Shown: positions 53,089 to 64,000 of the stretch, in pieces
How positions within the stretch are numbered: position 1 is the stretch's first letter
Layout: each line of letters starts with the position of its first letter
Assembly: GCA_951799425.1 (NCBI GenBank)
Contig: OX637394.1
Coordinates: 52,951,142-53,015,141 of the forward strand
Source: Ilex aquifolium
Lineage: Eukaryota; Streptophyta; Magnoliopsida; Aquifoliales; Aquifoliaceae
Length of the DNA stretch: 64,000 bases
Direction of reading: 5' to 3'
The notes under the pieces: model-generated
Seen by the model: only the letters and a program-made list of their open reading frames with translations
Told to the model about the DNA's origin: nothing
Databases searched by the model: none
Position numbers and translations under genes: made by a program

Positions 53089-56000
53089 GACATAACTTTT
53101 TACTCCGGTCTCTGATTAAGATGATTCTTACGGCATTGTGAAGAATTCTTGAATCCCTAACCACCTTATTCACATCAATAGTCATGAAAAATCCTCTAGC
53201 ATGGGCTTTATTGTAACGCAAGTTTGGTGTAATAAGTAGTCCTCCTTTAAAATGAAATAGTATATCCGACATAACTTTTTCTCCCGAAATCGGATTGAGC
53301 TAACTCTTGCGGCATTGTAAAGAGAACTTGAAACCCTAACCAATATATTGAGATCAAAATTGGTGATTCATCTTCTAGCAAGGTCGAAATGGTGATGGAA
53401 GTTTGGTATAGTTGGCCATTCCCCTCCACAAGGAAAAATAAGTAATTTCCCATTCTTTAGTATTTCTGACATAACTTTTTACTCCGGTCTCTGATTAAGA
53501 TGATTCTTGCGGCATTGTAAAGAATTCTTGAATCCCTAACCACTTTATTCACATCAATAGTCATGAAAAATCCTCTAGCATGGGCTATATTGTAACACAA
53601 GTTTGGTGTAGTAAGGAGTCATCCTTTAAAATGAAATAGTATATCCGACATAACATTTTCTCCCGAAATTGGATTGAGCTAACTCTTGCGGCATTGTAAA
53701 GAGAACTTGAAACCCTAACCAATATATTGAGATCAAAATTGGTGATTCATCTTCTAGCAAGGTCGAAATGGTGATGGAAGTTTGGTATAGTTGGCCATTC
53801 CCCTCCACAAGGAAAAATAAGTAATTTCCCATTCTTTAGTATTTCTGACATAACTTTTTACTCCGGTCTCTGATTAAGATGATTCTTACGGCATTGTAAA
53901 GAATTCTTGAATCCCTAACCACTTTATTCACATCAATAGTCATGAAAAATCCTCTAGCATGGGCTTTATTGTAACGCAAGTTTGGTGTAATAAGTAGTCC
54001 TCCTTTAAAATGAAATAGTATATCCGACATAACTTTTTCTCCCGAAATCGGATTGAGCTAACTCTTGCGGCATTGTAAAGAGAACTTGAAACCCTAACCA
54101 ATATATTGCGATCAAAATTGGTGATTCATCTTCTAGCAAGGTCGAAATGGTGATGGAAGTTTGGAATAGTTGGCCATTCCCATCCACAAGGAAAAATAAG
54201 TAATTTCCCATTCTTTAGTATTTCTGACATAACTTTTTACTCCGGTCTCTGATTAAGATGATTCTTGCGGCATTGTAAAGAATTCTTGAATCCCTAACCA
54301 CTTTATTCACATCAATAGTCATGAAAAATCCTCTAGCATGGGCTATATTGTAACGCAAGTTTGGTGTAGTAAGTAGTCATCCTTTAAAATGAAATAGTCT
54401 ATCCGACATAACTTTTTCTCCCGAAATCGGATTGAGTTAACTCTTGCGGCATTGTAAAGAGAACTTGAAACCCTAACCAATATATTGAGATCAAAATTGG
54501 TGAATCATCTTCTAACAAGTTCGAAATGGTGATGGAAGTTTGGTATAGTTGGCCATTCCCCTCCACAAGGAAAAAAAAGTAATTTCCCATTCTTTCTTAT
54601 TTCTGACATAACTTTTTACTCCGGTCTCTGATTAAGTTGATTCTTGCGGCATTGTAAAGAATTCTTGAATCCCTAACCACTTTATTCACATCAATAGTCA
54701 TGAAAAATCCTCTAGCATGGGCTTTATTGTAACGCAAGTTTGGTGTAATAAGTAGTCCTCCTTTAAAATGAAATAGTATATCCGACATAACTTTTTCTCC
54801 CGAAATCGGATTGAGCTAACTCTTGCGGCATTGTATAGAGAACTTGAAACCCTAACCAATATATTGCGATCAAAATTGGTGATTCATCTTCTAGCAAGGT
54901 CGAAATGGTGATGGAAGTTTGGTATAGTTGGCCATTCCCCTCCACAAGGAAAAATAAGTAATTTCCCATTCTTTAGTATTTCTGACATAACTTTTTACTC
55001 CGGTCTCTGATTAAGATGATTCTTGCGGCATTGTAAAGAATTCTTGAATCCCTAACCACTTTATTCACATCAATAGTCATGAAAAATCCTCTAGCATGGG
55101 CTATATTGTAACACAATTTTGGTGTAATAAGTAGTCCTCCTTTAAAATGAAATAGCATATCCGACCTAACTTTTTCTCCCGAAATCGGATTGAGCTAACT
55201 CTTGCGGCATTGTAAAGAGAACTTGAAACCCTAACCAATATATTGAGATCAAAATTGGTGATTCATCTTCTACCATGGTCGAAATGGTGATGGAAGTTTG
55301 GAATAGTTAGCCATTCCCCTCCACAGGGAAAAATAAGTAATTTCCCATTCTTTAGTATTTCTGACTTAACTTTTTACTCCGGTCTCTGATTAAGATGATT
55401 CTTGCGGCATTGTAAAGAATTCTTGAATCCCTAACCACTTTATTCACATCAATAGTCATGAAAAATCCTCTAGCATGGGCTATATTGTAACGCAAGTTTG
55501 GTGTAATAAGTAGTAGTCATCCTTTAAAATGAAATAGTATATCCGACATAACTTTTTCTCCCGACATCGGATTGAGCTAACTCTTGCGGCATTGTAAAGA
55601 GAACTTGAAACCCTAACCAATATATTGCGATCAAAATTGGTGATTCATCTTCTAGCAAGGTCGAAATGGTGATGAAAGTTTGGTATAGTTGGCCATTCCC
55701 CTCCACAAGGAAAAATAAGTAATTTCCCATTCTTTAGTATTTCTGACATAACTTTTTACTCCGGTCTCTGATTAAGATGATTCTTGTGGCATTGTAAAGA
55801 ATTCTTGAAACCCTAACCACTTTATTCACATCAATAGTCATGAAAAATCCTCTAGCATGGGCTATATTGTAACGCAAGTTTGGTGTAGTAAGTAGTCCTC
55901 CTTTAAAATGAAATAGTATATCCGACATAACTTTTTCTCCCGAAATCGGATTGAGCTAACTCTTGCGGCATTGTAAAGAGAACTTGAAACCCTAACCAAT

Positions 56001-56881
56001 ATATTGCGATCAAAACTGGTGATTCATCTTCTAGCAAGGTCGAAATGGTGATGGAAGTTTGGAATAGTTGGCCATTCCCATCCACAAGGAAAAATAAGTA
56101 ATTTCCCATTCTTTAGTATTTCTGACATAACTTTTTACTCCGGTCTCTGATTAAGATGATTCTTGCGGCATTGTAAAGAATTCTTGAATCCCTAACCACT
56201 TTATTCACATCAATAGTCATGAAAAATCCTCTAGCATGGGCTATATTGTAACGCAAGTTTGGTGTAGTAAGTAGTCATCCTTTAAAATGAAATAGTCTAT
56301 CCGACATAACTTTTTCTCCCGAAATCGGATTGAGCTAACTCTTGCGGCATTGTAAAGAGAACTTGAAACCCTAACCAATATATTGAGATCAAAATTGGTG
56401 ATTCATCTTCTAACAAGTTCGAAATGGTGATGGAAGTTTGGTATAGTTGGCCATTCCCCTCCACAAGGAAAAAAAAGTAATTTCCCATTCTTTCTTATTT
56501 CTGACATAACTTTTTACTCCGGTCTCTGATTAAGTTGATTCTTGCGGCATTGTAAAGAATTCTTGAATCCCTAACCACTTTATTCACATCAATAGTCATG
56601 AAAAATCCTCTAGCATGGGCTTTATTGTAACGCAAGTTTGGTGTAATAAGTAGTCCTCCTTTAAAATGAAATAGTATATCCGACATAACTTTTTCTCCCG
56701 AAATCGGATTGAGCTAACTCTTGCGGCATTGTATAGAGAACTTGAAACCCTAACCAATATATTGCGATCAAAATTGGTGATTCATCTTCTAGCAAGGTTG
56801 AAATGGTGATGGAAGTTTGGTATAGTTGGCCATTCCCCTCCACAAGGAAAAATAAGTAATTTCCCATTCTTTAGTATTTCT
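53089..56881 (+). repeat. 10-mer HOR copy 2 (3,793 bp)
   Basis: Same ten monomers in the same order and total length as copy 1, with all four rare markers at the matching positions (for example ccaccttattc at 53,164 and ggttgaaatgg near 56,796). I noticed only a few differences by eye, such as gatgaaagtttgg near 55,671. This is among the most recent duplications in the window. Confidence 0.92.
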
Positions 56882-59800
56882 GACATAACTTTTTACTCCG
56901 GTCTCTGATTAAGATGATTCTTGCGGCATTGTAAAGAATTCTTGAATCCCTAACCACTTTATTCACATCAATAGTCATGAAAAATCCTCTAGCATGGGCT
57001 ATATTGTAACGCAATTTTGGTGTAATAAGTAGTCCTCCTTTAAAATGAAATAGCATATCCGACCTAACTTTTTCTCCCGAAATCGGATTGAGCTAACTCT
57101 TGCGTCATTGTAAAGAGAACTTGAAACCCTAACCAATATATTGAGATCAAAATTGGTGATTCATCGTCTACCATGGTCGAAATGGTGATGGAAGTTTGGA
57201 ATAGTTGGCCATTCCCCTCCACAAGGAAAAATAAGTAATTTCCCATTCTTTAGTATTTCTGACTTAACTTTTTACTCCGGTCTCTGATTAAGATGATTCT
57301 TGCGGCATTGTAAAGAATTCTTGAATCCCTAACCACTTTATTCACATCAATAGTCATGAAAAATCCTCTAGCATGGGCTATATTGTAACGCAAGTTTGGT
57401 GTAATAAGTAGTAGTCATCCTTTAAAATGAAATAGTATATCCGACAAAACTTTTTCTCCCGACATCGGATTGAGCTAACTCTTGCGGCATTGTAAAGAGA
57501 ACTTGAAACCCTAACCAATATATTGCGATCAAAATTGGTGATTCATCTTCTAGCAAGGTCGAAATGGTGATGGAAGTTTGGTATAGTTGGCCATTCCCCT
57601 CCACAAGGAAAAATAAGTAATTTCCCATTCTTTAGTATTTCTGACATAACTTTTTACTCCGGTCTCTGATTAAGTTGATTCTTGTGGCATTGTGAAGAAT
57701 TCTTGAATCCCTAACCACTTTATTCACATCAATAGTCATGAAAAATCCTCTAGCATGGGCTATATTGTAACGCAAGTTTGGTGTAGTAAGTAGTCCTCCT
57801 TTAAAATGAAATAGTATATCCGACATAACTTTTTCTCCCGAAATCGGATTGAGCTAACTCTTGCGGCATTGTAAAGAGAACTTGAAACCCTAACCAATAT
57901 ATTGCGATCAAAATTGGTGATTCATCTTCTAGCAAGGTCGAAATGGTGATGGAAGTTTGGAATAGTTGGCCATTCCCATCCACAAGGAAAAATAAGTAAT
58001 TTCCCATTCTTTAGTATTTCTGACATAACTTTTTACTCCGGTCTCTGATTAAGATGATTCTTGCGGCATTGTAAAGAATTCTTGAATCCCTAACCACTTT
58101 ATTCACATCAATAGTCATGAAAAATCCTCTAGCATGGGCTATATTGTAACGCAAGTTTGGTGTAGTAAGTAGTCATCCTTTAAAATGAAATAGTCTATCC
58201 GACATAACTTTTTCTCCCGAAATCGGATTGAGCTAACTCTTGCGGCATTGTAAAGAGAACTTGAAACCCTAACCAATATATTGAGATCAAAATTGGTGAT
58301 TCATCTTCTAACAAGTTCGAAATGGTGATGGAAGTTTGGTATAGTTGGCCATTCCCCTCCACAAGGAAAAAAAAGTAATTTCCCATTCTTTCTTATTTCT
58401 GACATAACTTTTTACTCCGGTCTCTGATTAAGTTGATTCTTGCGGCATTGTAAAGAATTCTTGAATCCCTAACCATTTTATTCACATCAAAAGTCATGAA
58501 AAATCCTCTAGCGTGGGCTATATTGCAACGCAAATTTTGTGTAATAAGTAGTCCTCCTTTAAAATGAAATAGTCTATCGGACATAACTTTTTCTCCCGAA
58601 CTCGGATTGAGCTAATTATTGCGGCATTGTAAAGAGAACTTGAAACCCTAACCAATATATTGAGATCAAAATTGGTGATTCATCTTCTAACAAGTTCGAA
58701 ATGGTGATGGAAGTTTGGTATAGGTGCCATTGCCCTCCACAAGGAAAAAAAAGTAATTTCCCATTCTTTCTTATTTCTGACATAACTTTTTACTCCGGTC
58801 TCTGATTAAGTTGATTCTTGCGGCATTGTGAAGAATTCTTGAATCCCTAACCATTTTATTCACATCAATAGTCATGAAAAATCCTCTACCATGGGCTATA
58901 TTGCAACGCAAATTTGGTGTAATAGGTAGTCCTCCTTTAAAATGAAATAGTATATCCGACATAACTTTTTCTCCCGAAATCGGATTGAGCTAACTCTTGC
59001 GGCATTGTAAAGACAACTTGAAACCCTAAGCAATATATTCCAATTAAAATTGGTGATTCATCTTCTAGCAAGGTCGAAATGGTGATGGAAGTTTGGTATA
59101 GTTGGCCATTCCCCTCCACAAGGAAAAATAAGTAATTTCCCATTCTTTAGTATTTCTGACATAACTTTTTACTCCGGTCTCTGATTAAGATGATTCTTGC
59201 GGCATTGTAAAGAATTCTTGAATCCCTAACCACTTTATTCACATCAATAGTCATGAAAAATCCTTTAGCATGGGCTATATTGTAACGCAAGTTTGGTGTA
59301 GTAAGTAGTCATCCTTTAAAATGAAATAGTATATCCGACATAACTTTTTCTCCCGAAATCGGATTGAGCTAACTCTTGCGGCATTGTAAAGAGAACTTGA
59401 AACCCTAACCAATATATTGCGATCAAAATTGGTGATTCATCTTCTAGCAAGGTCGAAATGGTGATGGAAGTTTGGTATAGTTGGCCATTCCTCTCCACAA
59501 GGAAAAATAAGTAATTTCCCATTCTTTAGTATTTCTGACATAACTTTTTACTCCGGTCTCTGATTAAGTTGATTCTTGCGGCATTGTGAAGAATTCTTGA
59601 ATCCCTAACCATTTTATTCACATCAAAAGTCATGAAAAATTCTCTAGCATGGGCTATATTGCAACGCAAATTTGGTGTAATAAGTAGTCCTCATTTAAAA
59701 TGAAATAGTCTATCGGACATAACTTTTTCTCCCGAACTTGGATTGAGCTAATTCTTGCGGCATTGTAAAGAGAACTTGAAACCCTAACCAATATATTCAG

Positions 59801-60294
59801 ATCAAAATTGGTGATTCATCTTCTAACAAGTTCGAAATGGTGATGGAAGTTTGGTATAGTTGGCCATTCCCCTCCACAAGGAAAAAAAAGTAATTTCCCA
59901 TTCTTTCTTATTTCTGACATAACTTTTTACTCCGGTCTCTGATTAAGTTGATTCTTGCGGCATTGTAAAGAATTCTTGAATCCCTAACCACTTTATTCAC
60001 ATCAATAGTCATGAAAAATCCTCTAGCATGGGCTATATTGTAACGCAATTTTGGTGTAATAAGTAGTCCTTCTTTAAAATGAAATAGTATATCCGACATA
60101 ACTTTTTCTCCCGAAATCGCATTGAGCTAACTCTTGCGGCATTGTAAAAAGAACATGAAACCCTAACCAATATATTGAGATCAAAATTGGTGATTCATCT
60201 TCTACCATGGTCGAAATGGTGATGGAAGTTTGGAATAGTTAGCCATTCCCCTCCACAAGGAAAAATAATTAATTTCCCATTCTTTAGTATTTCT
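56503..60294 (+). repeat. Ordered cassette copy 3: A' D V W N E Gc A F D2 (3,792 bp)
   Basis: Same ten monomers and same length as 21,252-25,043. It overlaps the last A' of the 10-mer copy before it, so the cassette is grafted onto the end of that repeat. The E unit has gcgtgggct like copy 1 but ccattgccc like copy 2. The Gc unit has attccaatt near 59,037, a further change from the attccgatt of copy 2. Confidence 0.9.
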
Positions 60295-62189
60295 GACTTA
60301 ACTTTTTACTCCGGTCTCTGATTAAGATGATTCTTGCGGCATTGTAAAGAATTCTTGAATCCCTAACCACTTTATTCACATCAATAGTCATGAAAAATCC
60401 TCTAGCATGGGCTATATTGTAACGCAAGTTTGGTGTAATAAGTAGTAGTCATCCTTTAAAATGAAATAGTATATCCGACATAACTTTTTCTCCCGACATC
60501 GGATTGAGCTAACACTTGCGGCATTGAAAAGAGAACTTGAAACCCTAACCAATATATTGCGATCAAAATTGGTGATTCATCTTCTAGCAAGGTCGAAATG
60601 GTGATGGAAGTTTGGTATAGTTGGCCATTCCCCTCCACAAGGAAAAATAAGTAATTTCCCATTCTTTAGTATTTCTGACATAACTTTTTACTTCGGTCTC
60701 TGATTAAGATGATTCTTGTGGCATTGTAAAGAATTCTTGAATCCCTAACCACTTTATTCACATCAATAGTCATGAAAAATCCTCTAGCATGGGCTATATT
60801 GTAACGCAAGTTTGGTGTAGTAAGTAGTCCTCCTTTAAAATGAAATAGTATATCCGACATAACTTTTTCTCCCGAAATCGGATTGAGCTAACTCTTGCGG
60901 CATTGTAAAGAGAACTTGAAACCCTAACCAATATATTGCGATCAAAATTGGTGATTCATCTTCTAGCAAGGTCGAAATGGTGATGAAAGTTTGGTATAGT
61001 TGGCCATTCCCCTCCACAAGGAAAAATAAGTAATTTCCCATTCTTTAGTATTTCTGACATAACTTTTTACTCCGGTCTCTGATTAAGATGATTCTTGCGG
61101 CATTGTAAAGAATTCTTGAATCCCTAACCACTTTATTAACATCAATAGTCATGAAAAATCCTCTAGCATGGGCTATATTGTAACGCAAGTTTGGTGTAGT
61201 AAGTAGTCATCCTTTAAAATGAAATAGTTTATCCGACATAACTTTTTCTCCCGAAATCGGATTGAGCTAACTCTTGCGGCATTGTAAAGAGAACTTGAAA
61301 CCCTAACCAATATATTGCGATCAAAATTGGTGATTCATCTTCTAGCAAGGTCGAAATGGTGATGGAAGTTTGGTATAGTTGGCCATTCCCCTCCACAAGG
61401 TAAAATAAGTAATTTCCCATTCTTTAGTATTTCTGACATAACTTTTTACTCCGGTCTCTGATTAAGTTTATTCTTGCGGCATTGTGAAGAATTCTTGAAT
61501 CCCTAACCATTTTATTCACATCAAAAGTCATGAAAAATTCTCTAGCATGGGCTATATTGCAACGCAAATTTGGTGTAATAAGTAGTCCTCATTTAAAATG
61601 AAATAGTCTATCGGACATAACTTTTTCTCCCGAACTTGGATTGAGCTAATTCTTGCGGTATTGTAAAGAGAACTTGAAACCCTAACCAATATATTCAGAT
61701 CAAAATTGGTGATCATCTTCTAACAAGTTCGAAATGGTGATGGAAGTTTGGTATAGTTGGCCATTCCCCTCCACAAGGAAAAAAAAGTAATTTCCCATTC
61801 TTTCTTATTTCTGACATAACTTTTTACTCCGGTCTCTGATTAAGTTGATTCTTGCGGCATTGTAAAGAATTCTTGAATCCCAAACCACTTTATTCACATC
61901 AATAGTCATGAAAAATCCTCTAGCATGGGCTATATTGTAACGCAATTTTGGTGTAATAAGTAGTCCTTCTTTAAAATGAAATAGTATATCCGACATAACT
62001 TTCTCCCGAAATCGGATTGAGCTAACTCTTGCGGCATTGTAAAAAGAACATGAAACCCTAACCAATATATTGAGATCAAAATTGGTGATTCATCTTCTAC
62101 CATGGTCGAAATGGTGATGGAAGTTTGGAATAGTTAGCCATTCCCCTCCACAAGGAAAAATAAGTAATTTCCCATTCTTTAGTATTTCT
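60295..62189 (+). repeat. 5-mer HOR V A A F D2 (1,895 bp)
   Basis: Same order as 25,044-26,940 but 2 bp shorter because D2 here has cataactttctccc (two T lost, near 61,997). The second A unit carries ttattaacatc in half A and caaggtaaaataag in half B, both repeated in the next block. Confidence 0.9.
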
Positions 62190-63705
62190 GACTTAACTTT
62201 TTACTCCGGTCTCTGATTAAGATGATTCTTGCGGCATTGTAAAGAATTCTTGAATCCCTAACCACTTTATTCACATCAATAGTCATGAAAAATCCTCTAG
62301 CATGGGCTATATTGTAACGCAAGTTTGGTGTAATAAGTAGTAGTCATCCTTTAAAATGAAATAGTATATCCGACATAACTTTTTCTCCCGACATCGGATT
62401 GAGCTAACTCTTGCGGCATTGTAAAGAGAACTTGAAACCCTAACCAATATATTGCGATCAAAATTGGTGATTCATCTTCTAGCAAGGTCGAAATGGTGAT
62501 GGAAGTTTGGTATAGTTGGCCATTCCCCTCCACAAGGAAAAATAAGTAATTTCCCATTCTTTAGTATTTCTGACATAACTTTTTACTCCGGTCTCTGATT
62601 AAGATGATTCTTGTGGCATTGTAAAGAGTTCTTGAATCCCTAACCACTTTATTAACATCAATAGTCATGAAAAATCCTCTAGCATGGGCTATATTGTAAC
62701 GCAAGTTTGGTGTAGTAAGTAGTCATCCTTTAAAATGAAATAGTTTATCCGACATAACTTTTTCTCCCGAAATCGGATTGAGCTAACTCTTGCGGCATTG
62801 TAAAGAGAACTTGAAACCCTAACCAATATATTGCGATCAAAATTGGTGATTCATCTTCTAGCAAGGTCGAAATGGTGATGGAAGTTTGGTATAGTTGGCC
62901 ATTCCCCTCCACAAGGTAAAATAAGTAATTTCCCATTCTTTAGTATTTCTGACATAACTTTTTACTCCGGTCTCTGATTAAGTTTATTCTTGCGGCATTG
63001 TGAAGAATTCTTGAATCCCTAACCATTTTATTCACATCAAAAGTCATGAAAAATTCTCTAGCATGGGCTATATTGCAACGCAAATTTGGTGTAATAAGTA
63101 GTCCTCATTTAAAATGAAATAGTCTATCGGACATAACTTTTTCTCCCGAACTTGGATTGAGCTAATTCTTGCGGTATTGTAAAGAGAACTTGAAACCCTA
63201 ACCAATATATTCAGATCAAAATTGGTGATCATCTTCTAACAAGTTCGAAATGGTGATGGAAGTTTGGTATAGTTGGCCATTCCCCTCCACAAGGAAAAAA
63301 AAGTAATTTCCCATTCTTTCTTATTTCTGACATAACTTTTTACTCCGGTCTCTGATTAAGTTGATTCTTGCGGCATTGTAAAGAATTCTTGAATCCCAAA
63401 CCACTTTATTCACATCAATAGTCATGAAAAATCCTCTAGCATGGGCTATATTGTAACGCAATTTTGGTGTAATAAGTAGTCCTTCTTTAAAATGAAATAG
63501 TATATCCGACATAACTTTCTCCCGAAATCGGATTGAGCTAACTCTTGCGGCATTGTAAAAAGAACATGAAACCCTAACCAATATATTGAGATCAAAATTG
63601 GTGATTCATCTTCTACCATGGTCGAAATGGTGATGGAAGTTTGGAATAGTTAGCCATTCCCCTCCACAAGGAAAAATAAGTAATTTCCCATTCTTTAGTA
63701 TTTCT
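62190..63705 (+). repeat. 4-mer HOR V A F D2 (1,516 bp)
   Basis: Repeats the preceding block minus one A. The A unit joins a W-type half A (cttgtggc, with aaagagttcttg near 62,623) to the caaggtaaaataag half B. It shares ttattaacatc, caaggtaaaataag, gcggtattg and the two-T loss with the block before it, at a 1,516-bp offset. Confidence 0.9.
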
Positions 63706-64000
63706 GACTTAACTTTTTACTCCGGTCTCTGATTAAGATGATTCTTGCGGCATTGTAAAGAATTCTTGAATCCCTAACCACTTTATTCACATCAATAGTC
63801 ATGAAAAATCCTCTAGCATGGGCTATATTGTAACGCAAGTTTGGTGTAATAAGTAGTAGTCATCCTTTAAAATGAAATAGTATATCCGACATAACTTTTT
63901 CTCCCGACATCGGATTGAGCTAACTCTTGCGGCATTGTAAAGAGAACTTGAAACCCTAACCAATATATTGCGATCAAAATTGGTGATTCATCTTCTAGCA
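63706..64000 (+). repeat. Partial V monomer at window end
   Basis: The first 295 bases of a V unit, with aagtagtagtcatcc and cccgacatcgg present. The window is cut inside half B, so the V A F D2 run may continue beyond it. Confidence 0.9.

Larger units (their letters stand above)
1..64000 (+). repeat. 379-bp satellite array filling the window
   Basis: Seen directly: the same 379-bp unit recurs head to tail from the first base to the last, always in the same orientation. There are 168 complete units between 30 and 63,705 (mean about 379 bp). Length changes are small: most units are exactly 379 bp, and a few variants are 375-382 bp because of 1-3 base indels. There is no spacer, transposon or unique sequence anywhere, and the array is cut mid-unit at both window ends, so the true array is longer. 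Every unit has an EcoRI-type gaattc in half A except where it has mutated (for example near 22,449 and 62,627). Known: arrays of this kind with multi-monomer higher-order repeats are typical of centromeres and other heterochromatin. Inferred: a eukaryotic, probably plant, centromeric or pericentromeric satellite. Centromere function cannot be shown from sequence alone. Confidence 0.98.

Noticed and set aside
61805-62065. 86-codon frame, repeated at 63,321-63,581
   Set aside because: It is created by a two-T loss in D2 that links two ordinary repeat frames. Both copies are in one recent duplication.
203-63581. About 190 minus-strand open frames of 60-117 codons as protein genes
   Set aside because: They repeat with the 379-bp period, match no family I recognise, have no spacing or signals of genes, and vary freely with the satellite. 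They are a by-product of a repeat unit with few stops on one strand.
1-64000. CRISPR array
   Set aside because: Direct repeats are 379 bp with no unique spacers. There are no cas genes and no short repeat-spacer pattern.
1-64000. LTR, LINE, SINE or DNA transposon remnant
   Set aside because: No terminal repeats flanking unique sequence, no reverse transcriptase or transposase motifs in any frame, no poly-A tails and no target-site duplications. The array is not interrupted.
1-64000. Ribosomal or 5S RNA gene array
   Set aside because: A period of 379 bp would fit a 5S array, but none of the conserved 5S gene or internal promoter boxes are present in the unit.
1-64000. TATA boxes or promoters from tatatt and aatatatt motifs
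   Set aside because: These occur in every unit as part of an A+T-rich satellite, with no gene downstream. They cannot be told from background.
1-64000. Naming the satellite family or host species
   Set aside because: I could not match the unit to a satellite I know with confidence. A search of repeat databases with the 379-bp consensus would decide.

Overview
The whole window is one uninterrupted tandem array of a single satellite DNA family. The basic unit is 379 bp, all copies point the same way, and the array runs off both ends. I count 168 complete monomers between 30 and 63,705, plus partial ones at 1-29 and 63,706-64,000. I found no protein-coding gene, RNA gene, transposon, CRISPR array or unique spacer. 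This is typical of eukaryotic centromeric or heterochromatic DNA. A plant is the most likely host, because plant satellites often have monomers near one (150-190 bp) or two (320-380 bp) nucleosome lengths. That host call is inference: I do not recognise this family by name and the sequence holds no host gene.

Each 379-bp monomer is itself an old, diverged dimer: half A of 179 bp and half B of 200 bp. Both start with gacataactttttN and both carry cttgcggcattgtaaaga, ctaacca, tctagca and aagtttggta-like blocks in the same order. The monomers fall into recognisable variants, which I call G, S, C, D, A', A, V, W, N, E, Gc, F, D2 and L. They are arranged in higher-order repeats (HORs) that change along the window.

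Layout: 30-15,184 is an 8-mer HOR of about 3,031 bp (G S C S C D A' A) in complete, shortened and rearranged copies. 15,185-20,111 holds truncated copies that decay into a 758-bp D-A' dimer. 20,112-25,043 carries V W C A' D and then a longer cassette V W N E Gc A F D2. 25,044-35,664 is a V W A F D2 HOR that has grown into a 3,412-bp 9-mer containing a recombinant monomer. 35,665-41,710 is a 1,513-bp 4-mer (two copies) that gives way to a 755-bp dimer (four copies). 41,711-43,984 is a C-S dimer run. 43,985-60,294 is a mosaic with two near-identical 3,793-bp 10-mers and two more copies of the long cassette. 60,295-64,000 is a V A F D2 run of 1,516 bp period.

There are no genes working together here. 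The interest lies in the record of how the array grew: nested HORs, dispersed copies of an ordered cassette, recombination junctions that can be placed within tens of bases, and signs of CpG decay. Short open frames recur on the minus strand every 379 bp, but they are by-products of the repeat and are not annotated as genes.
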